Below, piece by piece: positions 33,673 to 46,379 of a DNA stretch of 64,000 nucleotides (position 1 is the stretch's first letter; every line of letters begins with the position of its first letter). The stretch covers positions 565,604-629,603 of the forward strand of contig NW_022985200.1 in the NCBI RefSeq assembly GCF_010093535.1, in the 5' to 3' direction. Made by a program: the position numbers and the translations under genes. The notes under the pieces were generated by a model. That model worked only from the letters and a program-made list of their open reading frames with translations. It searched no databases and was not told the DNA's origin. Source of the stretch: Lindgomyces ingoldianus. Taxonomy: Eukaryota > Ascomycota > Dothideomycetes > Pleosporales > Lindgomycetaceae.

Positions 33673-35553
33673 ATGGCGGGTGATCGTCCCCTCCTCTCCA
33701 ACCGCCCGTCTTCCGAAATGTCCAACGACCGCGACCTCGCCGAAGAAGACGCTCTGCTTACGGGCCAGCCTACATCCCGTAGCGACTCACGTTCGTGGAA
33801 GTTCTGGCGGGAAATCGGTTTATTTGTATGGGCTGTCATTGCTACGGCAGCCGTGGTAATCCTCGCCGTCGTGTACCAAAAGAACTCCGATCCGAAGCAC
33901 AGCGACCCGACGCCGACCGGCAAGCGGAATCTGATATTTATGGTCAGCGACGGCATGGGGCCCACGAGTCTGAGTTTGACACGGAGCTTTACTCAGTTCC
34001 AGAATGGGGTGCCGTGGAGCGAGCAGCTGGTTATTGACCAGCATTTGATCGGGCAGTCGCGGACGCGGTCGACATCGAGTCTGATCACCGACTCGGCGGC
34101 GGGTGCTACGGCTTTTTCGTGCGCGCTCAAGAGCTACAATGGCGCTATTTCTGTGCTGCCGGACCATGAGCCTTGTGGGACCGTGTTGGAGGCCGCGAAG
34201 AAGGCGGGATATATGACGGGCTTGGTGGTGACAACCAGGATTACCGACGCCACCCCGGCGTGCTTTGCGGCGCATGTGAACATGCGTGGAGAGGAGGATC
34301 GCATTGCTGAGCAGATGGTGGGAGATTATCCGTTGGGTCGGGTGGTGGATTTGATGATGGGCGGTGGACGGTGCCATTTCCTGCCCAACTCGAGCGCGGA
34401 TTCGTGTCGAGAAGATGATAAGGATGTTGTTGCACTGGCGAAGAAAAACGGGTACAATTACGCCTCAGGCCGCAAGGAGTTCGATGCACTGAAGGGTGGA
34501 AAGGCGATTACCCTCCCGCTACTAGGCCTCTTCGCAGACACAGATATTCCGTACGAGGTCGACCGCCGCAATGAAAACAACATCTATCCGTCGCTCGATG
34601 AGATGGCGAAGGCTGCGCTTGTCGCTCTTAGTGCCGCGACGAAGGACAGCGAGAAGGGTTTCTTCCTCATGATCGAGGGCTCCCGTATCGACCATGCAGG
34701 CCATCACAACGACCCCGTAGCTCAAGTCCATGAGGTCCTGGCCTACGACAAGGCCTTTGCCAGCGTCCTCAAGTTCCTTGATAACGATGCGACTGAAGGC
34801 GTTATGGTGAGCACATCGGATCACGAAACAGGCGGTTTGGCTACCGCTCGACGTACGTAAACCCCTTCCTCCTCCCCTTCTCCTCCCCTTTCCCCTACAC
34901 TCCCATCCCCGTCAATCCGCTAACACGCACGCTGCTATCCAGAACTCCACACCAGCTATCCTGACTACGTCTGGTACCCGGGTCCTCTATCCAACGCCTC
35001 TCACTCCTCAGAACGCCTAGCCCGGAACTACCAAACCTTCCTCTCCGCCACCCCTGCCCCTTCCACCGCAGAAATCACTACTTTCGTGAAAGACTCAATA
35101 TCCTCTGGCCTCGGCATCCATGACGCCTCAGATACCGAAATCTCCTCCCTTGTCTCCTCCCCCCAAACCGCACAATACCAATACGCAGACATGATATCCC
35201 GCCGCTCCCAAACCGGCTGGTCGACACACGGCCACTCCGGCGCAGATGTGAACATCTATTCGTCCGACTCCCGCGCCACCCTCGCTCTGGCCGGAAACCA
35301 CGAGAACACCGAGGTCGGCGACTTCCTCCGCGAATATTTGGGTGTGGATGTCGAGGCTGTGACTAGAGAGTTAAAGGAAAAGGGCACAGGACTTATGGCG
35401 CTGGGGAAGGAGGGCAAGGAGGTTGGGTGGATGGGCCCGCTTCCCAAGGAGGGTGAGAGGTTGGATGGCCAGGATCATTTGGCAACCTATGGTGGGGATC
35501 ATAGAAAGAGGGGGGTTATGCATGGGAGGGATTGTGGGTGTGGGATGGAGTGA
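33673..35553 (+). CDS. pho8: Vacuolar-type alkaline phosphatase (PHO8-like)
   Basis: Two exons, 33673-34852 and 34943-35553, give 596 residues. The protein is a type II membrane protein: a cytosolic N-terminus of ~46 residues, one membrane helix at ~48-68 and a lumenal catalytic domain. Key sites are the metal-binding D93 in MVSDGMG, the phosphorylated S141 in the TDSAAGATA motif, the EGSRIDHAGHHND metal site, STSDHETGG and the late GWSTHGHSGADV histidine. Yeast Pho8 hydrolyses phosphomonoesters in the vacuole and is induced by phosphate starvation. The 90-nt intron follows CGA-C and rejoins as Gln in ARQLHTSYPDY, a conserved stretch. The C-terminal ~60 residues are Gly/Lys/Glu-rich. Function is assigned with confidence; vacuolar location is from family knowledge. 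Confidence 0.93.
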
Positions 35554-35996
35554 GAGGATGAAGAGAAGCCGGGGGAGGGGAGGGAATCCGGGTGCTTATT
35601 GTGTTATAGATTTTTGCGGCTATGTTGATACTTCAGTTTCGAGGACACTTCAGTTGCGGGGACACGGCGTTTTTGGAAGTTTCCTGGCCTTCCGAGGAGC
35701 GTGCATGATACCGGGTTCTCGGTTTGGCTTGGATTTATATATACTATTCGGGTGATTATTTTGGCCAGTAATGCACATGCGAATTTTGTTCTTTCTACAA
35801 TTCATGTATTTCTTTCTCCATAAATCTTCCCCGTGCGTTCGTTCGTGCGCAGAACAATCAGTCGTTGAAGAAGCTCGTTACTACGCTTCACTCCACTTCT
35901 GCTGCAGTATAATTTCGGCCTTAAATTTCCTCATCCTTAACTACCTCAAACAATCAGCGTAACGGCTCCGTTCTCCTCCCTCCCTTTGCTCTCCCT
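35554..35996. other. Intergenic region between convergent genes
   Basis: 3' flanks of the phosphatase and the methyltransferase genes. The middle is AT-rich. I see no gene. Confidence 0.45.
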
Positions 35997-36987
35997 TCAC
36001 TCCCTCTTCCTCCCGGTCGCAATTATCGCCTCAAACTCCATAATGATATGGCCGCCCTCCCCAACATCCTGCACAATGCAACTCTCCAACTCCTTCGTCA
36101 CACTCTGCAGCATCTTCTCCCTCTCCTCTCCCTCCTGCGCCCAGAACCCACTCATTAATTTCAACGGCATAAACATAGTCTCGCAGAAATCCTGTGCTGT
36201 GCCACAATTTACCTTCCTCTTCTCCTGCACCACGTCTACGTCTACAAATCCGCTATCTGCGAGTGTGCGTTTGACGAATGAGGGGTTCTGCCACTCGCCG
36301 CTGGTGTAGACTTGTTTTTCAACCTCGGTTTCTGAGGGACAGTGGGGGGGCGACGGGAGGCTGTTGATGGCGCGCACAACGAGCGGGTACCAGGGCAGGT
36401 AGGCCCAGGTTGTTAGGCCCATGAAGCCGCCCGGGCGTAGGAAGGAATGGCATTGCGTGAGGGTGGAGAGGGGCATTATGAAGACTCCGAAGTTAATGAA
36501 GAAGTGGGTGAAGGTTGAGGGAGGAAGGGACATGTTCTATGTATTTGGTTTCAGCGTTTGGTCTCAGCTGAGCCGCATGCCCTGAGATGAAATGATGAAT
36601 GGAAAACTGTGGAAGCCATACAGCACCATCAATGACCCTCCCTTCTAACCCTATCCACCCCTGCTTCTTCGCCCGATCATTCAGATACCCAACCATAAGC
36701 TCTGATTTGTCACCACCAAGCATCTTCACACTGCCCCATTTGTCTTTCGGAATCCTGTCATAGAGCGCTGCTGCTACAGCACCTGTTCCACATGCTAGAT
36801 CAAAAGCATTCACCTCGCCTTCAAAACTTTCCAACCCAGCTTTTTTAATCATGACATCTGCGAATGGTTTTGAAGCTTCTTCTGCTCGTTTATATTTCTC
36901 CACAATACCAGGGTCGTTCCATCCCGTGTTCGTTAGCTTGTCGATGAACTCTGCGGAGGGTTTGTTGGATTGAGGGGAAGCTGCCAT
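35997..36987 (-). CDS. SAM-dependent methyltransferase
   Basis: Exons 36987-36622 and 36536-35997 (85-nt intron) code for 301 residues. Motif I of class I methyltransferases is clear (FDLACGTGAVAAAL), followed by GGDKSELMV as the acidic strand-2 loop. The intron joins IDGA to NMSLPPSTFTHFFINFG, a typical motif IV region, and RPGGFMGLTTW is the post-motif strand. The methyl acceptor is unknown; small-molecule methyltransferases of this kind are common in fungi. I chose the ATG at 36987 because it has G at -3 and G at +4 and a CT-rich leader. An upstream in-frame ATG at 37071 would add 28 residues resembling a mitochondrial presequence, so that start cannot be excluded. Confidence 0.8.
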
Positions 36988-37530
36988 GACGCTGAATCTT
37001 CTTGCACGAGAACTGACGGACTTGGAAAGAGAAAATCGAAACTCTTGAGAGAGAAGCTGGAGGAGAAACATATAATGCCAAAACGAACATTATCCATGCC
37101 ACAACGCCTTTTAAATGGCTTGCAACTTCGCACGCTCATCAACCAGCCGCCTGCTGCTGACTGTGAAGCGGGACGCCTCACGATGCGAAAGTCCCCGCAT
37201 TATCTCCATTGGTCAATTCGCAGCAGCGACTTGTTACCATTTCGAGCATTCTCTAAAACAAGCAAGTAGACCTTCGGAGACTTCAAAAAGTCTCCGAGAA
37301 TCATAATAAGCGTGCTTGATCTATTCGCGGGGGACAAGAATGATCGCGTGAGTGGCTGACAATGCGTTCGTGAATTCTTGACTCGGTGCTGTGCCTTCCA
37401 ACTCTATTCCTAGTCTTTCAGGTAGGCATAAGCGGACGAAAAATGTCTTTCTTGTAATCGATTAGAGGCGATAAATTGGCCACGGGTGCTAATGGGTTTT
37501 CTTTGCGTATTGTAGGTAGCCTTCTGTAGG
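36988..37530. other. Intergenic region
   Basis: It contains the promoter of the methyltransferase (minus strand) and the 3' flank of RPC34. No gene is seen. Confidence 0.4.
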
Positions 37531-38580
37531 TCACCGATCTTCTGCTCTGGCATCTATCCACTCCGTAAAGTATGCACAAGTACTCGCTGTGATCTCGCCC
37601 TCGTTTCCACACAGATCGAATACCGGACACGTTCCACAGGGCGCCTCTACAAATCCATTCATGCCGAACGAAGAATCTCGTGCGGTGCGATAGGTTGTGG
37701 CGGACATCTTCTCGAGGCGGCCATCGAGCGTCATCATATCAAGGAGCTCTTCCATGTAGCCCTCGGTTATACGCTTTTCCTTAATGAACTGCCCTTCCGT
37801 GATATATCGGAGAATGGACTTGGCCGACGGGTAGAGTTGGATCGACATATTGCGGGGAACGCTATGCATTCGCGGGTTTTCTTCAATATCTTGAGGAAGC
37901 CTATTCATCCCCACAGGCACCTGCTTCCACGTCTTCTCCCTCACATACTTCTCAACCAAATTCGACACGGCATGAATAAGTGCTAGATCGTATTCGCCGT
38001 CGGTTTGCCAAGGGCCTCCGGCGATTTCTGGCGAGGGCTCCAGATCCTTCAGAAGGTACATCTTCTTGTTGGGGACTTTGACGTTGGTGATGGCCTTGAC
38101 CAGTCCCTTCGATTCGAGCGCTTTGAGTACCTTGTTTGTTCGCTGTGGGGTGAGACCAGCTCTCGCGCGCAGTGCCTTTGACCACACGCCATCGTTCTGC
38201 GCATCATCAATCATCTGATATAGAAGGCGCTCATCTGCGGACATCTGGCGAAGCCTACACTATTCAGTTTCTGCTTCCCGGTAGGAGAGGGAGTTGACTA
38301 ACTTTTCGGCCTCTTCTCGCGTCCTCAACACCCAGCATGGCTGGCCGTCGTGCAACTCCAACGACTTCATTAGGTGTCTGTCAGTGAGCTCCTGTAGGAG
38401 TGCGAGAAGCTGGCCGGTGGATTCGGCAATCTGCATGCTAGCGAGCTCGCGCTGTATGAAGAAAGTGCCTTGCGGGGCCTCGGCGCACTTGCTGTACAAG
38501 GCATCGACCTTGCTGGGACCGACAGATGCGAGTGCGGACTCATCATCTGGCGGCGGCTCGGTCTTCGACTCAGGAGGCAT
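37531..38580 (-). CDS. rpc34: RNA polymerase III subunit Rpc34 (RPC6)
   Basis: Exons 38580-38303 and 38254-37531, joined across a 48-nt intron, code for 333 residues, close to the ~317 of yeast Rpc34. Rpc34 belongs to the Pol III-specific trimer (Rpc82-Rpc34-Rpc31) and acts in promoter opening with TFIIIB. Tandem winged-helix domains occupy the first two thirds (QRELASMQIAESTGQLLALLQEL; SADERLLYQMIDDAQNDGVW; AGLTPQRTNKVLKALESKGLVK). The C-terminus holds C299, C302, C308 and C319 in the spacing that binds a [4Fe-4S] cluster in the human homologue. The acceptor AG at 38255 is the only one that keeps frame; it gives EKLRQMSADERL. The gene lies downstream of a 1.25 kb divergent promoter shared with the TRI12-type transporter. 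Confidence 0.93.
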
Positions 38581-39833
38581 CCTGCGTGAGAGAAGACCGT
38601 TGTGCTTCTGGTGGAAATAATGATGCGAGGGGGGATTGTAATGTTGTCCGAATGGTGATCTGTATTCGGATCGAGTGAATCAGAACTGCAATTGGATCGC
38701 GGGGAAAATTTCCGTGCATGGGCCCATCATCACCAAATCACGTGAGTTCTTGGCAACCCCAGCCTTCCCCACGGGGATATTCCCAGTTCTTCCCTGCCAT
38801 CATTCACCCAACGTCGTTGACTTCCGGGTCGTTGCTGGGTTGTCCTTCCCTTCGTTCTCATGCCCTTCGTCCGTTGGCCGTCTCAGTGTGCACCACAGCT
38901 ATTTTCTTGACTCACAAATTCACTCTCGCGGCTGACTCCTGATTCAGTCAAGTCTTCTGGAGACCTGCTCGGATCGATGATGATGCCCTGGCCTTCTGTT
39001 TTCGGGAAACGATTGGCGGAGTTGCAGTACGTCCAAATTCCTTCTCGAAATCTTAGGATGCCTCAAGTAGCGAACCGTCACATCTATAGAGCCATCCTTT
39101 GAGTCCATTTTCTCTCCTTCATCTTCAAACGGCTTTCAAATTGATGCCTTTCTGTGCACCGTCGATCTCAAGTGCTCGCTTTCGGATTCGTGGGATTGTT
39201 GAAATGCATCGAAAGCCCCCATGCGGGGAGATTCCCACCCGGGGAGTCTCGGAAATCTTCAACCGCGTTTGGCATCTGCATCGCTAAAATCATCCCCCAG
39301 ACCTCGGGACCCACTAATTGCTCCCAGCTGATGCTTTCCCCGAGCTTCCGGGACTTGGACACTTTTATGAGTCTTACCCCCTATCATATCCGCCGAGGCG
39401 GCTTCCGTGGCTACATGGGACCAACGTGTCGGCTGCCCGAAGCTGTTCCTTTCTCTGCAAAGCATGGAAGGTCACTTGAAATCTTGACCAATCCTCTGTT
39501 CTGGAAGCATGCTAGCGTACCCCATGGGGAAAAGTGATCAGCCCTTAATGAACCCGAGGCATGGTCCCTGCGTGGGACATGGCCCGGCTCTGTGGGATGA
39601 AGTTGACAGCGTTATCCTTCTTATGGCCTAACTTTACAGGATTCCCCACTGAAAGCCCCGGAAATTCTAGTGGTTTAAGGCCAGAACTCTGGAGGGCCCA
39701 TTGGGAAATATTAAAGGCGCCTGATATCCCCAGTCGCTCTCACTTACTCTTTAAACCGTGACACTGTGGTACTATTCCTTCGCACTTCTCCCAAAATCTC
39801 CCCGAGTCGAGCTCCTTAGCCAAGAGTTGAAGC
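38581..39833. promoter_or_regulatory. Divergent promoter region of RPC34 and the TRI12-type transporter
   Basis: No gene is supported over 1.25 kb. The half nearer the transporter is studded with short C4/G4 inverted motifs: CCCCATGCGGGG at 39217-39228, CCCGGGG at 39238-39244, CCCCATGGGG at 39520-39529, and CCCCGAG/CCCCGGA words. GCGGGG-type words match the CreA/Mig1 consensus, and CCCCT words match stress elements. Binding by a carbon-catabolite or stress regulator is an inference. Open frames here are chance. Confidence 0.4.
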
Positions 39834-41817
39834 ATGGCAGGCGAGAAGACCACACACGAAGAGATCTCGAGTGAACACCCTCAAGTTCATCACGATGACA
39901 GCGGCCTCCATCACGATCATGTAGCCGCCGAGGCTCTTGGTGGACGTACGCATGATTTGCCTAAAGGATATTACTATAGCCCTGGCTTCATCGGCACGCT
40001 TGTTGTACGTATTGCCATGGAGAAGTATCCGGCTGCCCTCTCTGACAGCTTGTATAGGCCACGTGTTTGGCCCAGATATCTGGATACCTTGGATGGGTGC
40101 TTCCATCGAACACCCTCTCCTTGATTAACGCCGCCATCGGCCCTTCTCCGGATATAATCTGGGTGTCTATATCATGGACAGCCGGCTTTGCAATCGGCTT
40201 CACACTTGTTGGTCGACTCTCTGATATATTCGGGCGACGGTGGTTCTTCATAGGATCTTCCATCCTGAGCCTGATCGGAAACATCATTGGAGCTTCCGCG
40301 CAGAGTATTAATATGCTCATTGTACGCATACACATTCCACGGAATGTCTCTATTCAACTAACCCATACTAGGCCACGAACTCAATCAATGGACTCGCAGC
40401 GGCTGGTCAGCTCTCCTTCAATGTTGTCCTTGGGGAACTCGTGCCAAACAAGCTTCGTGGCCCAATTAATGCCTTTGTACTTTCTACTTCTGTTCCTTTC
40501 GCGGTATTTGGGCCCCCTGTTGCGCGAGCCTTCTACGAGCACACCGCGCTGCAGTGGCGTTGGTCATATATTCTAGGTGTCATTGTCAATGTCATCGCTA
40601 TCACCTTATACTACTTTTTCTACCACCCGCCGACCTATGTGAGTGGCTCCGCATCTAGTTTATTGGAATTGCGACTGATGTTCGGCAGGAAATGCTTCAC
40701 ATTGGAGGTAAATCGAAGCTTAAGCAACTCAGATCTCTTGACTGGGTCGGTATCTTTCTCTTCACTGCTGGTCTATGCGTCTTCCTAATTGGCCTGAATT
40801 GGGGTGGCTCATCTTACCCATGGAAATCTGGACACGTCCTTGGAGCTCTCTTTGCCGGATTCTTTGGACTTGTCATCTTCTGCTTCTGGGAATCGTATTC
40901 GGGGCTTGAGTACCCTCTAATTCCCATGCGGTTGTTCAAAAATATCAAATACAATGCCATTGTGGCTTGTGCGAGTATCGGAGGGATGGTGTACTACGCG
41001 AATACCGTCATTTGGCCGACGATGATCGGAGCACTCTTCACGACGGATGTGACGAAGACCGGATGGCTTTCCGTAAGTTTTGCCTTCTCAAAGAACGCAT
41101 CAATCTCTTGCTGACTTCTATCAGTGCGCAGTTGGTGGAGGTCTTCTCATGGGCCAGATCCTCGGTGGAATCGGCGTCCGCATCCTCCCTCGAATGAAGA
41201 TCCAAATGACGGTCGCAAGTGTCATTTGTGTCAGTTTCGTCGGTGCAATCGCGGCCTCTAACCAGCATACAGAACATCGCACTGTTGGGTTCCTCCTCAT
41301 CGGTACCATGGCCGCCGGATATATTGAGAACCTTACTCTCAGTACCATGGCCTTGGTCTGGGACGCTGCTGACATCGGCCTTGTTGCTGGTGTCATGGGT
41401 GCCATTCGAACAGCTACTTCAGCAGTCGCTACCAGCATGTACTCATCTATCCTCACCACCGAGGCTGGGAAGTACATCCCAAAGTATGTCGCCCCTGCTG
41501 CTGTTGATGCTGGACTTCCCGAGTCGTCTCTGGCCGCTCTCTTTGCTGGAATTACGGCTGGTGATTTTTCTGCGGTTCCTGGAATCTCGCCACATATTAT
41601 TGCAATTGTAAGCGATCAGGTCAAACATGCGTACTCGCTTGCTTTCCGGACTGTGTTTCTCTGCACGCTGCCGTTTGGAGTACTATTGCTGATTGCAGCT
41701 GTTATTTCACCGAATGTTGAGGATTATCTTACTGATGAGGTAGCGAGGAAACTGCATGGCGCTGGGATTGAGAAGAACGAGCCAGTCGTGAAGAAAGAGG
41801 TTGTTGATGAGGTGTAA
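39834..41817 (+). CDS. MFS transporter, TRI12/siderophore-type (14 TM)
   Basis: Five exons (39834-40004, 40058-40321, 40372-40638, 40689-41072, 41125-41817), all joined in phase 0 by introns of 50-53 nt, give 592 residues. The His/Asp-rich N-terminus is followed by about 14 hydrophobic segments. The first helix reads ATCLAQISGYLGWVLPSNTLSL. The cytoplasmic loop GRLSDIFGRRW is the MFS motif A. Later features such as NSINGLAAAGQLSFNVVLGELVPNK fit the TRI12 family, which contains fungal trichothecene efflux pumps and siderophore permeases. The direction of transport and the substrate cannot be read from sequence. The tail is Lys/Glu/Val-rich. Splicing is well supported because each join restores a family motif. 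The upstream region has repeated C4/G4 motifs. Confidence 0.9.
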
Positions 41818-42877
41818 ATTTACAAGAAGTTTTGTACTAACATCCTTTTCTTGTTAGCTCTGTGGTATAACGTACGAGCATCATAGACTCAAGAGTTTAA
41901 TTCGGAGCCTAATTGAGTGGTGTTGCGGGTTTAAAAAGGGCGAGGCGCTCGTTGGTCGTGCGACGCTGGCACCATCTGGCGTGAGGGGAACATCGCCGAT
42001 GCACCGCCGATACATTGGATAGACAAACAAAAGGTACTTTTGGGGATTTCAGAGACAATGTTAGCCTTCACTTCTCTCAACTGCGGGGCATTATTCTTCC
42101 GTAGGAGTTACCTACCTGGTCATACTTCACGTCCTAAACTTCCAATATTCTTCCAGAATTTTTCCATACCAATAGCAGGCGTCACACGAACCGAGAAACA
42201 ATATCTCAGACGTTTTATGCCCCACTATAGCAGGTACATTAATCCCCGAAGCCATGGCAGTGGAGAAAGGCGGCTCACGTGCGGGGCTAAATGGCGCAAC
42301 GCTGATAACCTTATCGTCACCGCTCTTCCTGTCGAGGAGCAATGCCCCTCTTAGAGAACCTCCAGCTCCCATCTTTGCAGTGCATACAATTCCAGCTTTC
42401 CTCTAGACTTTTTTCCTGAAACTCTCAAGGTAGTTTTGAACCCCGTCTCCTTTATCTTTATGCACTTCATCATATCCAAGAGTTTATTAGCCCTTTCTTG
42501 AGTTGTGAACACAATTCTGACTCTGCGTTTTACGTACATAAACCTCTCATGATTTTGATTTGATTTGGTTAAGGCGTCTTATTTGCTTTTTGCAATACAG
42601 GAGTCTCCGCTTTTCATGCGGAGAGCAAGTTTTCGGAATAACAATTACCGTTAGAAGGACTATCTCGGATTTCCTTTCTTGCATAGGTGTATATGGAAAT
42701 AAAGCCTGCTGGTGATTCCTTGGCTCTGTTGAGAAATCTTCTTAAAGCAACAAGCATATAGCTGTCTCTCTACCCCTCTCTCTCTCTGGACCCCTGTCTG
42801 TTCTTCTCCCTATCCTGCTGTAAAGTTTTCTGAACCCTGTCTGTGTATTTGCCTACGGAACGCCTCTACCTTCCAAA
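41818..42877. other. Intergenic region
   Basis: A 1 kb gap between two plus-strand genes. A weak plus-strand frame at 42040-42354 has no domain. CT-rich sequence near 42760-42840 looks like the promoter/leader of the dehydrogenase. Confidence 0.45.
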
Positions 42878-44438
42878 ATGTCCGCCGCAACACCAACACC
42901 CCTCGACTCCGGGCTCCCACCGCCACCATCAGCCCCCCAAACATCTCCCCCTCACCCTATTCCAGAACCAACTTCAACCCCTTCGTCCGCCCCCGCCACA
43001 ACAATCCCTCCAAAACCGATTATCCTACACCTAGGAGACGATATCCGATGGAACCACGAGCTCTACGCTTCCCTGCAATCGAAATTCCAAATCGAAAGAA
43101 GCTACTCCCTGGGTCGAGAAGAGTTCAAGCAGGGGTTAAGAGAGGGGAGGTGGGGTGATTTTGTGGGCATGTATAGGCCGTTTTGGAACACGGGTGGGGA
43201 GATGGGGAATTGGGATGAGGAATTGATGTGAGTTGAATAATTTTTTTCTGCGGTTATTATTGTTTTGGGGGGTGGAGGGTTTGGAGGGGTGGTTGAGAGT
43301 GTAGGATGTGCGATTTTTAATTCTAGGATGGGAGGCAAGGGTACTGTCACGTGGGATTGACTAGACTTGAAAAAAATCTTGGAGCATGCGGGAATGGAGG
43401 CCTATAGTCTTTTCAGATAAGTACTTTTCAAAAACCCATTGGGGCTGATTTGGGACTAGATCGCTATTACCAAAGAGCTGTAAGATATACGCTAGTGCCG
43501 GCGCTGGTTTCGATTGGGTTGATACAAAGACTATGGCGGAGCATGGTAGGTCTCATATTCCCCTCCAGGTTCATTAGTACTATCAAATCCCAATTTTTGC
43601 TGCCTATTTGGGCCTCGGTCTTGATTTCCTTTACAAGTCCTCCGACATACGACTTCAATACCTTTTTACAATTCTGAACTCAGGTGCTGAATCCCCTGAC
43701 TAACACTACCTAGGCGTCATATACTGCAACTCCGCCCCCTCCTGCACCGAATCTGTCGCCGATGCCGCCATCTTCCTCATCATATCTACCTTCCGCGCCA
43801 TGGCATGGTCCTTCCTCGCCGCCCGCAGCTGCTCTCAATCTCAATTCGAAAACGCAAACCAGAACATCGCAGCCCAAACCCACAACCCCAACAACCACAT
43901 CCTAGGCATCGTCGGACTCGGCAAAATCGGCTACCGCATCGCACAAAAAGCGAGCACAGCATTCGAAATGAAAATCTGGTATCATGATATCTTCAGGTTT
44001 GAGGAGAGGGAGAAGGATGTTGGTGCGAAGTGGTGTCCGACGCTGGAGGAATTGTTAGAAGGGAGTGATTGCGTGATTCTTGCTACCCCATTCTCTGGCG
44101 CTGTGCTGTTGTCTACCAAGCAGTTTGGGCTGTTCAAGCGGGGCTCAAGGCTTGTTAACATCGCGCGTGGGAAACTAATTGATGAGGATGCGCTCAATGT
44201 TGCATTAGACGAGGGGATTATCTCTGCCGCAGGGCTCGACGTTCATGCAAATGAGCCGCTTGTTAATGAGAAGCTGGCAAAGAGGGAGAATGTGATGGTG
44301 TTGAGTCATACGGCGGGGGCGAGCGTGGAAAGTCATATTGGGTTTGAGAGATTGGGGATGGAGAACCTGATTGAGTTTTTTGACGGAAGGGGCGCGATTA
44401 CACCAGTGAATATGCAGTGGTTGAAAAAGGAGGAATGA
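42878..44438 (+). CDS. D-2-hydroxyacid dehydrogenase (NAD-dependent)
   Basis: Exons 42878-43227, 43460-43545 and 43714-44438 give 386 residues. The small middle exon carries KIYASAGAGFDWVD, a hallmark of glyoxylate/hydroxypyruvate reductase-type enzymes. The Rossmann loop LGIVGLGKIGYRIA binds NAD(P). The catalytic Arg is in NIARGKLIDE, the Glu in LDVHANEP and the His in LSHTAGAS. The N-terminal 45 residues are Pro/Ser-rich and probably disordered. The enzyme reduces 2-keto acids to D-2-hydroxy acids; exact substrate unknown. Introns are 232 and 168 nt, longer than most here, but each join keeps frame and conserved sequence; another small exon within the first intron cannot be excluded. Confidence 0.87.
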
Positions 44439-44545
44439 TATATTCTTGTAGACTCGGGCTTAGTTTCTTCAGAGGATATTCCACTCTATAGAAATCCAGC
44501 AGAGAGGTGGATTGGTGGAAAAAAGTATATCCATGCGATTTTCAT

Positions 44546-46379
44546 TCATATTTCACCGCTTGCTATACAATACTCATTTTGTAACCCTTTTGTTCTTGCA
44601 TCTTTCTCTCCCAGCGCTTCTACACTCTCATCCTTCTTCTCCCCAAGACTCAAATTCCTCTGCGCCAAACTCACAAAAGATCTCACCGCACTCAGCACCG
44701 CAAACGTAATCCAAAGTGTCCTCAAACTCCCTGCCATAACCTCCCTATAAACCTCCTGCACCTCGCTCGGCAACCCCTTTATTCTCTCCACTGGACCCTC
44801 CGCCGCCCGACTCCCAATCACAAACTCGCTCTTCAGGGCCTCAGTCCTTACATACCTCTGCACTAGTCTCTCCCACCTATTCTGAAAAATACTGCCGCCG
44901 ATACCTACCCCAAAAGCCTCCCCAAGCGAGGTAAAAAAACTCACCATAGTCGTCGCAATCGCCTCATCCTCATCCCTCCAGCACACCTGTACCGCTAATA
45001 TCTGTCCCGGAAACACAATCCCACCGCCTATTGCTAGGACAATCCGATACCCATAGGTTTCCCCCAGCGACGTGTCCGGAGTAAGTAAAGCCAGAAGTCC
45101 AATGCCAACACTCAAGCTCACCCAAGCTCAAACGTTGAGGTATTTGTAGTGTTTTGTTACAGCCATAAGGACGCCAAACATGGCCGCACAAAACGGAATC
45201 GTAGCGATGCCGGGGAGAATTTCAACCGCGGAGTGGAGAAGCGAGTGACCCCGTGCGATTAGGAAATACAGGATGAGGTAATATGCTAAGCCCCAGAGTA
45301 CTACGCCATGTGCCCATGCGGAAAAATACCCAGATGCGGTGGTTCAAAAGCGGAATATGCCTGGCGGGATCATAGGCGCTGTTGCGAACTTGTACTCGTA
45401 GATGGAGGTTAGGATTAGACCGAGGATACCTATGATGAGGGCTGAGATGATGCGGGAGTGCGACCAGGCGTAGAGAGCGCTGCCGTTGGTGACGCCGTAG
45501 AGAAGGGAGATGAGGGTGGAAGTTAGGAATATGGCGCCGAGGTAGTCGATTTTGAGGAGGGAGAGGCGGAGACGGGGATGTGGAGGCAGAGGATGAGGCC
45601 GAGGCCAGTGAGGAAGCAGATGAGGAGGTTTATATAGAAGATTCTGGTAGCAAGGATTAATTTATTGCTGGAGTGGGGGAATTGGGACCGTGGCGAAGGA
45701 AGATACGCACAGTCTCCATGTCGACTTCTCTGCAAACGCAGCACCTAGGACCACTCCCGATACTAATCCAACAGCGCCAGCCAGATTGACAGGGGCAGCG
45801 TACGTCCCTCGTTCATGAAGCGGTACCATATCCAAAACCAGAGCGTTGACCATCGCATTGATTCCTCCACCTCCAAGACCTTGAGCCTAACACCACGCAT
45901 CAGCAAACCCCCCCCCCCCTCAGCCCCATCCTCCTAGGTACGCACCACCACTCTACACCCCAAACCAACCACCCCACATCCCTCGCCGTAGCACACAACA
46001 CACTCATCCCCCAAAACACTCCCAGAGCTCCCAGCATAGTCCTCTTATGACCCACCACCTCCTGCACCGCGCCATACAGTGGCTGACTCACCGTTTGCGC
46101 AAACAAAAACCCAGTCCCGCACCAGTATGCCTCATGGGAGATTGCGTGGAGAGATGTGGTGATGGCTGGTAAAGCTGTGGCGACGATCACCGTATCGATC
46201 GTAGCCACGAAAGTGCAAGTACATATAGAAGGAAATGCGATGTGAAAACTATGATTGCGAGGAGGATAATCGTGGGGAGAGCCATGGTCTGGGGGTTCTT
46301 CTGGAGCGGAACGTGGATTAGAAGTGGATGGAGATGAGAATGCAAGTCTTGATGCAGATGCAGATACTGGTAGTCTCAT
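44546..46379 (-). pseudogene. MFS drug-transporter pseudogene
   Basis: Pieces of a 14-TM DHA-type efflux transporter appear in order on the minus strand: a disordered N-terminus from the ATG at 46379; IDTVIVATALPAI (first helix); a segment with VPLHERGTYAAPVNLAGAVGLVSGVV; INLLICFLTGLGLIL; KIDYLGAIFLTS; ASGYFSAWAHG; and the C-terminal RIVLAIGGGIVFPGQ…FFTSLGEAFGVGIGGSIFQNRW. In-frame TGA stops sit at 45344-45346 (where Arg, CGA, is expected) and 45128-45130 (where Trp, TGG, is expected); both fit C-to-T or G-to-A transitions. A one-base frameshift occurs near 45560-45580. At least two introns would also be needed, and one contains a 12-nt C run (45908-45919). The gene is therefore no longer functional. 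It lies beside another broken gene and a transposable element. Confidence 0.75.
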
